Below, piece by piece: positions 1-5,255 of a stretch of DNA of 6,507 nt. Every line of letters begins with the position of its first letter. Within the stretch, counting starts at the first letter, position 1. The DNA comes from Tannerella sp. (GTDB lineage: Bacteria > Bacteroidota > Bacteroidia > Bacteroidales > Tannerellaceae): NCBI GenBank assembly GCA_031277235.1, contig JAITMT010000236.1:1-6507 (forward strand). Direction: 5' to 3'. The translations under genes and the position numbers were made by a program. Below the pieces are notes generated by a model. That model did not search any database. It was not told where the DNA came from and was given only the letters and a program-made list of their open reading frames with translations.

Positions 1-428
1 CGCGGTCTGCCGACGAAGGCGCCCATGCCCAGCCCGCAGCGGATGTAATATTCGTGCCCCAACTGAATATCAACAGGCAATTCTTCCCTTGTTTCGGTTT
101 TTGCCCACAACGTTTTCAGTCCTTCCTCCGTAATCCGGATGGTCGTTTTACTTTTGTTTTTCACGCGGAAGATCACTTCGTCGCCCAGATGCAGGTCGTA
201 ACTGATTGCCATGCCCATCATGGAGCCGGGACGGTAGATGTGCAACAGGGCGCAATCGTCCGTCAGTTCGTATTCGGAACTTTGCGCTTCAACATCGCCA
301 TACGTACTTTCGGCGGCTCTCCGGGAACCGCAGTTTGTCAATAACATCAACGCCGTCATCATCACGGCGGAGCCTATGAATATGCTTCTCCACAGGCTTT
401 TTCCTTTTTTTACATTTTTTCTTTTCAT
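1..428 (-). CDS. DUF2846-like lipoprotein, 3' end beyond the left edge
   Basis: An open frame runs from ATG at 428 to the window edge without a stop (142 complete codons), so the C-terminus is missing. The first 33 residues form a lipoprotein signal: a very basic start (MKRKNVKKGK), a hydrophobic stretch at about 16-30, and the lipobox LLTNC with Cys33 as the lipidation site. After a short linker, residues 60-142 include IYRPGSMMG, a Gly-Asp turn, an alternating-hydrophobic beta-rich stretch and YYIRCGLGMGAF. This pattern resembles DUF2846 proteins, small envelope lipoproteins of unknown function. The family call is from memory of its shape. The gene follows the 284-residue lipoprotein by 73 bases, and its start is set by the same leader hairpin (446-459) and A-rich spacer seen at 1356. 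It is probably the last visible member of the same transcription unit. Confidence 0.82.
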   Translation of the reverse strand, partial: MKRKNVKKGKSLWRSIFIGSAVMMTALMLLTNCGSRRAAESTYGDVEAQSSEYELTDDCALLHIYRPGSMMGMAISYDLHLGDEVIFRVKNKSKTTIRITEEGLKTLWAKTETREELPVDIQLGHEYYIRCGLGMGAFVGRP

Positions 429-445
429 ATCTTTCCTTTTTTTGT

Positions 446-459
446 GCCCCTTGCGGAGC
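446..459 (-). promoter_or_regulatory. Leader hairpin with GNRA loop, copy A
   Basis: Read on the minus strand, GCTCCGCAAGGGGC folds into a 5-bp stem (GCTCC with GGGGC, one U-G pair) closed by a GCAA tetraloop of the stable GNRA class. Seventeen bases (ACAAAAAAAGGAAAGAT) separate it from the ATG at 428. The same hairpin stands at nearly the same distance before the starts at 1356 and 5083. No T-tract follows it on either strand, so it is not an intrinsic terminator. A role in mRNA stability or translation initiation is inference. Confidence 0.6.
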
Positions 460-466
460 GGTTAGT

Positions 467-509
467 TTAGAGTGTAGTTATTAGAGTTTAGAGTGTAGTT
501 GTTAGAGTT
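467..509. repeat. Short tandem repeats, copy A
   Basis: The 13-mer TTAGAGTGTAGTT (plus strand) occurs exactly at 467-479 and 488-500, and truncated TTAGAGTT units occur at 481-488 and 502-509. The array starts within the stop codon of the upstream lipoprotein gene (TAA at 504-502) and ends just before the leader hairpin of the next gene. The same 13-mer is repeated at 1395-1421. It could be a binding-site array or a slippage-expanded dispersed repeat; the sequence does not decide. Confidence 0.75.
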
Positions 510-1356
510 TGTCTTCTGTTTTTGTTTTGCGGAGGAAGCCGGTACAGTTGGAAACCGCCTTCCGTATCTCCGGGGAGAAGGTTGCGGCGCTGCTTAATAA
601 TTCGGGTTCGGGTATGTCGTCTTCAAAATACCATTTCATGCCGGCGGGCTCATCGGAAGAGATCGTCATCGTCACGGTTATGATTTGTGTTACTCTGGAT
701 GCTTCCACCGTTTCCGTCAGATATAAGATGTTCCACCCTTTGCGTAGCGATGCGTTTGCCGCTGTGTTTATCCAGGCTTCAATTCCATCAATGAGCCGGT
801 CCTCGGAGGAGGAGCCGGTTATCTTGCAACTTTTGTCGCTATACATAAAAATGCCTTCGGCAATCGTCATGGTATAACGTGTTACGGATTCGTTTTCCGT
901 CAGGGTCATGTAAAAGAAATCGCCTTCCTTGTCTCCTGACCTGTGTGCTTCAATGGCAGCAACAGTTCCATTTACATCTTCTTCACTGAGTTCCGCATTG
1001 AATTTCAAACTGAAACCCACCAACTCCGACAGGCTTTTTTCAAGAATATCCGCATAGTCCTCCATGGGGGACAAATACCTGTCATCCACCGTTTCGGGCA
1101 ATTGGAGGGTAAACCCGCCGCCCGCGTAATCCGTCTCTGCCAGCACTGCGGAATTGTCTGAAAAACCGTAGTACGTTACCGCCTTGACTTCATCGAAATC
1201 GTAACGGTTGCCGTTTTCCACTTTTGCCGTAATCTTTCTGCCGACTCCGTCGCCGGAATCGAGTTCGTCATCGTCTTTCCTGCATCCGCCGAAAACGAAA
1301 ACGGACGCCAGCAACGAAACAAAGGCTTGTCTTAAATAAATCTTTTTTCTGTTCAT
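502..1356 (-). CDS. Putative surface lipoprotein of unknown function, 284 aa
   Basis: Residues 1-24 are a signal peptide (basic MNRKKIYLR, hydrophobic core 11-22) ending in a lipobox-like FGGC with Cys25 as the lipidation site. The mature protein starts CRKDDDELDSGDG. An acidic run just after the Cys fits the lipoprotein export signal that sends Bacteroidetes lipoproteins to the cell surface; surface location is therefore inferred. The remaining 240 or so residues are rich in Ser, Thr, Glu and alternating hydrophobics, with no transmembrane segment and only Cys177 and Cys271 besides the lipid Cys. I do not recognise a family. ATG at 1356 follows the radical SAM stop by 33 bases, and a leader hairpin (1374-1387) lies between them, so the two are likely cotranscribed. 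A partner role for the radical SAM/WD40 pair is possible only from position. Shorter reversed ORFs here are shadows. Confidence 0.9.
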   Translation of the reverse strand: MNRKKIYLRQAFVSLLASVFVFGGCRKDDDELDSGDGVGRKITAKVENGNRYDFDEVKAVTYYGFSDNSAVLAETDYAGGGFTLQLPETVDDRYLSPMEDYADILEKSLSELVGFSLKFNAELSEEDVNGTVAAIEAHRSGDKEGDFFYMTLTENESVTRYTMTIAEGIFMYSDKSCKITGSSSEDRLIDGIEAWINTAANASLRKGWNILYLTETVEASRVTQIITVTMTISSDEPAGMKWYFEDDIPEPELLSSAATFSPEIRKAVSNCTGFLRKTKTEDKL

Positions 1357-1373
1357 GTCTTTACTTTTTTTGT

Positions 1374-1387
1374 GCCCCTTGCGGAGC
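1374..1387 (-). promoter_or_regulatory. Leader hairpin with GNRA loop, copy B
   Basis: This is base-for-base the same 14-nt hairpin as at 446-459 (GCTCC, GCAA loop, GGGGC on the minus strand). It begins two bases after the radical SAM stop codon (TAA at 1392-1390) and lies 17 bases before the ATG at 1356, across an A-rich spacer (ACAAAAAAAGTAAAGAC). Its placement between two closely spaced genes suggests control of translation or mRNA processing at the junction; this is inference from conservation and position. Confidence 0.6.
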
Positions 1388-1389
1388 GG

Positions 1390-2856
1390 TTAATTTAGAG
1401 TGTAGTTATTAGAGTGTAGTTCATAATCTGTTTCAAATAATTTGTGTTCATCCCGCTGACAATATCCGGCTGTTTCTTCGGGCTGCTCATGCCAGAACAG
1501 ACCGCCCGCCCCGGCTATGCGTTCCAATATTTGATCAATTGTCAGTTCGCGGATGATATGGCAGCGATCGGTACCGGCAAATTCACCGCTGCCGTTTATG
1601 AGCGTGGCTTTGTAATGGCAGTCGCCCGCGCAACTCCATTTGGCAAAGCAGCCGCTACAGTATTTCCGCCGGTCAACCGACTGATTGCGCAGGTTTTCCA
1701 GCCGCTCCATGTCGAATTGATAGCCGCCATGCGGTTGATCATCCGGCTTACCGTAGAAGAAAATATCAGCCATCGGTTGCTGTTCCGAGAACGCCTCGAA
1801 ACAGGAGGTTACCGTTCCGCCGGTCGAAAGCGCGAATAAATCCCGGCTAACTGCACAGAAATGGTTGGTCAACAACCCTGCGCGGGCGCCGGAAAAGTAA
1901 ATGTTCCGTCCGTGTTTACGGGCGCGGGCTTGTGCTGCACGAAAGCCTGCGATGAACTCCCGGGTCTCGGCGGAAGGCGCGTCTTTCCAGCGTCCCATCC
2001 GATAGGCAGGTTCTACCTGAATACGCGGCGTACGGAAATGCGTACAGATGAAATCAATCGAATCTGCCATTTTCGGAATCTGTCCGGCAGTTACGGTAAC
2101 ACGGATACCGTAGGGAAAACCTGCTTCGTCAAACCGTCGGAGCGTGTGCATCACCCGCCGGCTCGAATCCCCGCCCGAAGCGGTTTTGCGGTACGCATCG
2201 TGTATTTCGGGCAAGCCGTCGAACGATACGCTTGCTCCCTGCAAATTGGCGGTCATCCATTCGATTTGCCGGTCGGTCAAAATGCCGTTGGTAGCGCAAT
2301 GCGACGTAACCTCCAACCCCAACGCTTCACCCCGTTCGCGCGCATAAGCCAGCGCACCGGTCATCGTGCGCCGGTTGAGTGTCGGCTCTCCGCCGCCGTG
2401 AAAACCCAGTTCGATATGCGACTCCTTTTTGCGGAGGGCATTGGCTATGATGAAATCAATACCGCGTTTCGCCACGTGCAACGGCATGGATTGTTGAGGC
2501 GTATCGCCGGCGGAGGCATAGCAGTAGGTGCAGCGCAAATTGCAGGAAGTTGTGAGCAGCAGCGTCAGGGCGCAGGGTTCGGGCGTACCGGTAAAGCGTT
2601 CCGCCGGAGGTGTTTCCGGTTCGGCGTCAACCATTTCGATCTGTCTCAGAAAATCCGCAAGCGAGCCGTCCGGGTCGGCGGCAGCGTCATGGATATTTGC
2701 TTTCAGACCCGCCAGGAAGTTCACGGTTTGCGCATTGCCCACAAAGGCTGCCCGCCGGAGCGGAGCGTAAATCAGGTAACGCTCTCCATCCAGCGGAATG
2801 GAAAAGACTTCGGCTGACAGGCGGGGTAGCGCGGTGGGGTTGGCTTTGTATTTCAT
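1390..2856 (-). CDS. Radical SAM/SPASM protein, probable peptide or protein maturase, 488 aa
   Basis: This is a radical SAM enzyme with an added SPASM domain. The SAM-binding 4Fe-4S motif is CNLRCTYC (Cys105, Cys109, Cys112), and GGGEP at 154-158 is the family's SAM-binding strand. The C-terminal part has the SPASM cysteines in canonical order: Cys334, then 12 residues, Gly347, four residues, Cys352; then Cys400-x2-Cys403-x5-Cys409-x3-Cys413, and Cys432. This set binds two auxiliary clusters in anaerobic sulfatase-maturing enzymes and many RiPP maturases. Residues 1-90 precede the barrel and could be a substrate-recognition region; that is a guess. The enzyme should be cytoplasmic. The best substrate candidate is the Cys-rich tail of the WD40 protein encoded just upstream. 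The chemistry (thioether, formylglycine or other) cannot be read from sequence. The last eight residues are encoded by the 13-nt tandem repeats. Confidence 0.95.
   Translation of the reverse strand: MKYKANPTALPRLSAEVFSIPLDGERYLIYAPLRRAAFVGNAQTVNFLAGLKANIHDAAADPDGSLADFLRQIEMVDAEPETPPAERFTGTPEPCALTLLLTTSCNLRCTYCYASAGDTPQQSMPLHVAKRGIDFIIANALRKKESHIELGFHGGGEPTLNRRTMTGALAYARERGEALGLEVTSHCATNGILTDRQIEWMTANLQGASVSFDGLPEIHDAYRKTASGGDSSRRVMHTLRRFDEAGFPYGIRVTVTAGQIPKMADSIDFICTHFRTPRIQVEPAYRMGRWKDAPSAETREFIAGFRAAQARARKHGRNIYFSGARAGLLTNHFCAVSRDLFALSTGGTVTSCFEAFSEQQPMADIFFYGKPDDQPHGGYQFDMERLENLRNQSVDRRKYCSGCFAKWSCAGDCHYKATLINGSGEFAGTDRCHIIRELTIDQILERIAGAGGLFWHEQPEETAGYCQRDEHKLFETDYELHSNNYTLN
1395..1421. 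repeat. Short tandem repeats, copy B, coding for the radical SAM C-terminus
   Basis: TTAGAGTGTAGTT (plus strand) occurs exactly at 1395-1407 and 1409-1421, with one base between. These units are the same as at 467-500, but here they lie inside the coding region: on the minus strand they encode the end of the radical SAM protein (LHSNNYTLN followed by TAA). Together with the leader hairpin at 1374-1387, the array forms a composite block also found before the gene starting at 428, which suggests one duplicated or dispersed element. Confidence 0.75.
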
Positions 2857-3057
2857 TTTCTGTTTCTATCAATAATTTAATAAGCATGTGAAATAAACAA
2901 CATATTGTCGTGTCAATGATGGGATGTTCCACCAGGAACAAAAATGGGTGGGAGAAAAGATTGCATTCCTGACGGAATACACTCTCCATAATTCAAACCT
3001 TTACAAGTTTTATTTTTTTCGGGACTTAACATTTATAAGTTATTTATTTTTCAATAT
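2857..3057 (-). promoter_or_regulatory. 201-base leader between the WD40 and radical SAM genes
   Basis: This gap is AT-rich and holds two small hairpins: 2925-2940 (TGTTCC, loop ACCA, GGAACA) and 2963-2980 (GCATTCC, loop TGAC, GGAATAC, with one G-U pair in minus-strand RNA). The second resembles the palindromes at 6335-6352 and 6387-6403. No T-tract makes either a terminator, and I could not place a convincing Bacteroidetes promoter (TTG and TAnnTTTG). The radical SAM start is preceded by an A-rich stretch (GATAGAAACAGAAA) rather than a Shine-Dalgarno site. The hairpins could lower expression of the enzyme relative to its supposed substrate; this is inference. Confidence 0.4.
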
Positions 3058-4449
3058 TTAATAATACACAGGTACGCAGGTACAGACCTTATTGCATGAA
3101 CAGTAACTGCCGCCGCTACTTTGGGGAATTGCCTTGGGAGCAGGGGGAGAATAAGACCCCGGCACGCAGTTACAGGTACAGATTGCTCCTGCCGGAATCG
3201 GCGAGCCGCACGGCAGTGTGTAAGTTACGGTTTGACCGTATTCATTTGTCGCTTTCACGGTAATTCCTTTTGCCGACGGCGGGGATGCCTCCAAATCCAT
3301 CAGGCAGGTCAGGTGTTTTCCTTCCGGCAAACTCCATAAACGTATATATCCGCCCGTATCACACGAAGCCAGCAGCGTACCGTCCGGACTGAAGGCTACC
3401 GATGTAATCCTGTCTTTGTGTCCTTCCAGGGACTTGAGCAATACGCCGTCCGGCAAAAACCACAGTTTGACTGTTGTATCTGAGGAACCCGAAGCCAGCA
3501 CCGTGCCGTCCGTACTGATGGCTACCGAAGCAATCGCGCTTTTGTGTTCTTCCAATGTCTTAATCAAATGTCCATTCGGCAAAGACCACAGTTTGACTGT
3601 TTTATCATCAGACCCCGAAGCCAGCAGCGTACCGTCCGGACTGAAGGCTACCGATGCAACCCTGCTTTTGTGTCCTTCCAGTGACTTGAGCAATACGCCG
3701 TCCGGCAAAAACCACAGTTTGACTGTTTGATCATCAGACCCCGAAGCCAGCACCGTGCCGTCCGTACTGATGGCTACCGAAGCAATCCCGCTTTTGTGTT
3801 CTTCCAATGTATCGAGCAAAGCGCCGTCCGGCAAAGACCACAGTTTGACTGTTTTATCCGAAGACCCCGAAGCAAGCAGCGTACCGTCCGGGCTGAAGGC
3901 AAGCGAAGTAATCCGGCTAAACCCGTCCTTGCGTTTTTCCAAAGTCTTGAGCGACTTGCCGTCCGGCAAAGACCACAGTTTGTTTTTATCACCCGAAGAC
4001 CCTGAAACCAGTAGGGTTCCGTCAGGATTGATGGCTACCGAATTAATGTTATCTTCCTGTTTGTCAAATGTCTTGATCAAGGCGCCGTCCGGTAAGGACC
4101 ACAGTTTGACTGTTTTATCCGAAGACCCCGAAGCAAGCATTTTTCCATTTGCGCTGACAGCAAGGGTATTAACACTTTCCAAATGCGCCTTCACATTGGT
4201 ACAATCGTCGGAAACGGAAGACTTCACGGTTGTGTTTGCATGACTTTTCTGCAACAAAGCCAGCGCCGCAACCGCGGTCATTCCGGCGCCTAAAAAACCG
4301 CGACGGTTCATGCCGGTTGTGTCCCATGCTATTTCCCCGACCGGCACGATGCGCGGCGGGGTTTCCGTTCCGTCCGCATATACGCTTTGCAGTTCGTAAC
4401 GGGGCGGGTTTGCGAGTGGATTTTTTGATTTCATCATGTTTATAATCAT
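3058..4449 (-). CDS. Tat-signal WD40 propeller with Cys-rich C-terminal tail, 463 aa
   Basis: The protein has four parts. Residues 1-46 are a soluble N-terminal extension (PPRYELQSVYADGTETPP...). Residues 47-71 form a twin-arginine-like signal: NRRGFLG, a hydrophobic stretch (AVAALALL) and SHA as likely cleavage end. Residues 88-382 hold seven WD40 repeats of about 42 residues, each with an (S)PDGT turn and a DxTVKLW-type strand (111-117, 154-159, 198-204, 240-246, 282-288, 324-330, 366-372), enough for one closed seven-bladed propeller. Residues 395-463 form a Cys-rich tail with nine Cys, including CTCNCVPG at 424-431 and CSCNKVCTCVPVYY at 450-463. Propellers are usually binding scaffolds. 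The tail, next to a radical SAM/SPASM gene, looks like a modification substrate (inference). The start lies four bases after the upstream stop; Met5 or Met6 are alternatives, and Met47 would give an ordinary Tat signal. Confidence 0.93.
   Translation of the reverse strand: MIINMMKSKNPLANPPRYELQSVYADGTETPPRIVPVGEIAWDTTGMNRRGFLGAGMTAVAALALLQKSHANTTVKSSVSDDCTNVKAHLESVNTLAVSANGKMLASGSSDKTVKLWSLPDGALIKTFDKQEDNINSVAINPDGTLLVSGSSGDKNKLWSLPDGKSLKTLEKRKDGFSRITSLAFSPDGTLLASGSSDKTVKLWSLPDGALLDTLEEHKSGIASVAISTDGTVLASGSDDQTVKLWFLPDGVLLKSLEGHKSRVASVAFSPDGTLLASGSDDKTVKLWSLPNGHLIKTLEEHKSAIASVAISTDGTVLASGSSDTTVKLWFLPDGVLLKSLEGHKDRITSVAFSPDGTLLASCDTGGYIRLWSLPEGKHLTCLMDLEASPPSAKGITVKATNEYGQTVTYTLPCGSPIPAGAICTCNCVPGSYSPPAPKAIPQSSGGSYCSCNKVCTCVPVYY
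3301..3804 (-). repeat. Two 252-bp direct repeats inside the WD40 gene
   Basis: Residues 216-299 and 300-383 (DNA 3804-3553 and 3552-3301) are near copies, each made of two blades: one with STDGT and LWFLP, the next with SPDGT and LWSLP. At DNA level long stretches match exactly at an offset of 252 bases, for example the blocks starting at 3381 and 3633. This points to a recent in-frame duplication of a two-blade unit, with blade number still able to change by recombination. Confidence 0.8.
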
Positions 4450-4453
4450 TTAT

Positions 4454-5083
4454 TTATTTTCTTTTCACTTTAAATTCGATACTCTTATTATCTTTATTAT
4501 AAACGACAATTTTATTGGGGATTTTTGTTGTTGAGAACCTGAAATCAATAGAGCCTATGAACGTCCCAACTGACATTTTGGACATATCTACATCGAACAT
4601 CGTCCCGGACAATCTGATATCGCTGTTTTCAATAACCTGCTCATCTATAATTATTTTCATTTCAACAGGTGGTTTCATTCCATCCAATAATGAAATATTC
4701 CCACCATCAGCATACAGTGGAATATTAATGCCTATAGTATCTTGACTAATCGTACCAATACGGAAAGTAAGCGTCTTCCCCATTACTTTCAACTTTTTCC
4801 CATTCTTAGGCGAAATGATTATTTCACTCTCTATATTGTCAGATGAAATAACTGTTTCACTCTCTTTTGGCACGTCTTTGTTTACCCGCGTTTCGTTATT
4901 TTCGACAGGATATAGTTGCGACCCGATTATTGCCGACACCCATAAAACTATAAAACTTATCAAAGCAATCATTCCGGATGTTTTCTTTTTTTGTTTTTTT
5001 ATTGCACGAACAATAAACATAACAAAGAATATCAACGTACTCAGTAAAGCCAGCATCGCCAATGTTGTTAAAAATGTTTCCAT
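4454..5083 (-). CDS. Two-TM membrane protein with extracytoplasmic domain, 209 aa
   Basis: I do not recognise a family. Residues about 4-27 and 38-56 are hydrophobic helices separated by a strongly basic loop (RAIKKQKKK, about 26-34), which by the positive-inside rule should be cytoplasmic. This puts the C-terminal 150 residues outside the inner membrane. That domain has no cysteine, is rich in Ile, Lys and Asp, and looks beta-rich (LTFRIGTIS, EMKIIIDEQV, IDFRFSTTK, SIEFKVKRK). The gene is visibly AT-richer than the radical SAM and WD40 genes, so it may have a different origin. Its stop lies four bases before the WD40 start, which strongly suggests cotranscription and perhaps translational coupling. 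A helper or anchor role for the propeller is inferred from position only. The start is supported by the leader hairpin at 5102-5115. Confidence 0.88.
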   Translation of the reverse strand: METFLTTLAMLALLSTLIFFVMFIVRAIKKQKKKTSGMIALISFIVLWVSAIIGSQLYPVENNETRVNKDVPKESETVISSDNIESEIIISPKNGKKLKVMGKTLTFRIGTISQDTIGINIPLYADGGNISLLDGMKPPVEMKIIIDEQVIENSDIRLSGTMFDVDMSKMSVGTFIGSIDFRFSTTKIPNKIVVYNKDNKSIEFKVKRK

Positions 5084-5101
5084 ATTTTCTGTCTTCTTTT
5101 T

Positions 5102-5115
5102 GCCCCTTTCGGAGC
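5102..5115 (-). promoter_or_regulatory. Leader hairpin with GNRA loop, copy C
   Basis: The minus strand reads GCTCCGAAAGGGGC: the same 5-bp stem as copies A and B, with loop GAAA in place of GCAA. The only change keeps the GNRA class, which argues that the RNA fold is what is preserved. It lies 18 bases before the ATG at 5083, across AAAAAGAAGACAGAAAAT. The shared upstream bases TTAACC also match copy B, but the 13-nt tandem repeats are absent here. Confidence 0.6.
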
Positions 5116-5162
5116 GGTTAATAAATATTGTTTTTAACTAATTTTCCTTTTTTGTTATCATC

Positions 5163-5234
5163 TTCGCTCGCGCCGGTTTGTAACCGGTGTGTGTTTTTCA
5201 TTGGACGCACCGGTTGCAAACCGGCGCGAGCGAA
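5163..5234. repeat. 27-bp inverted repeat, REP/BIME-like palindrome
   Basis: Arms at 5163-5189 and 5208-5234 are reverse complements at 26 of 27 positions and flank an 18-base centre. Each arm is itself palindromic around CCGGTT and AACCGG with a 3-base loop, so the element looks like two small hairpins placed head to head, as in bacterial REP pairs. It is GC-rich within an AT-rich gap between the 321-residue gene and the membrane protein gene. No T-tract follows on either strand, so Rho-independent termination is not supported, although it could block transcript decay or separate the two genes. No transposase lies in the window. Confidence 0.8.
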
Positions 5235-5255
5235 CTAACTCTAACAGGGTTTCTC

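Noticed and set aside
54..465. Plus-strand ORFs at the left edge
   Set aside because: The minus strand here has an uninterrupted frame with a lipobox and DUF2846-like features, which explains the region better.
1861..2817. 318-codon plus-strand ORF opposite the radical SAM gene
   Set aside because: It lies fully antisense to a gene with complete radical SAM and SPASM motifs, and its translation is Arg/Gly/Cys-rich with no recognisable domain. It is a shadow of GC-rich coding DNA.
2687..2989. 100-codon minus-strand ORF across the radical SAM start
   Set aside because: It reads another frame into the radical SAM gene, and its first half is intergenic hairpin sequence. It is not supported as a small precursor peptide: there is no leader/core pattern.
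3058..3264. Tail as a sulfatase-type formylglycine site
   Set aside because: The C-V-P-x strings lack the Arg of the C-x-P-x-R motif, and no sulfatase domain is present. It is kept only as one possible chemistry.
3755..4243. Plus-strand ORF with repeated PSGKDHSLTVLSEDPEAS-like units
   Set aside because: The repeats are the reverse-frame image of the WD40 repeats on the minus strand, not an independent repeat protein.
5163..5234. Intrinsic terminator
   Set aside because: The stem is strong, but no T-tract follows on either strand, so it is listed as a repeat.
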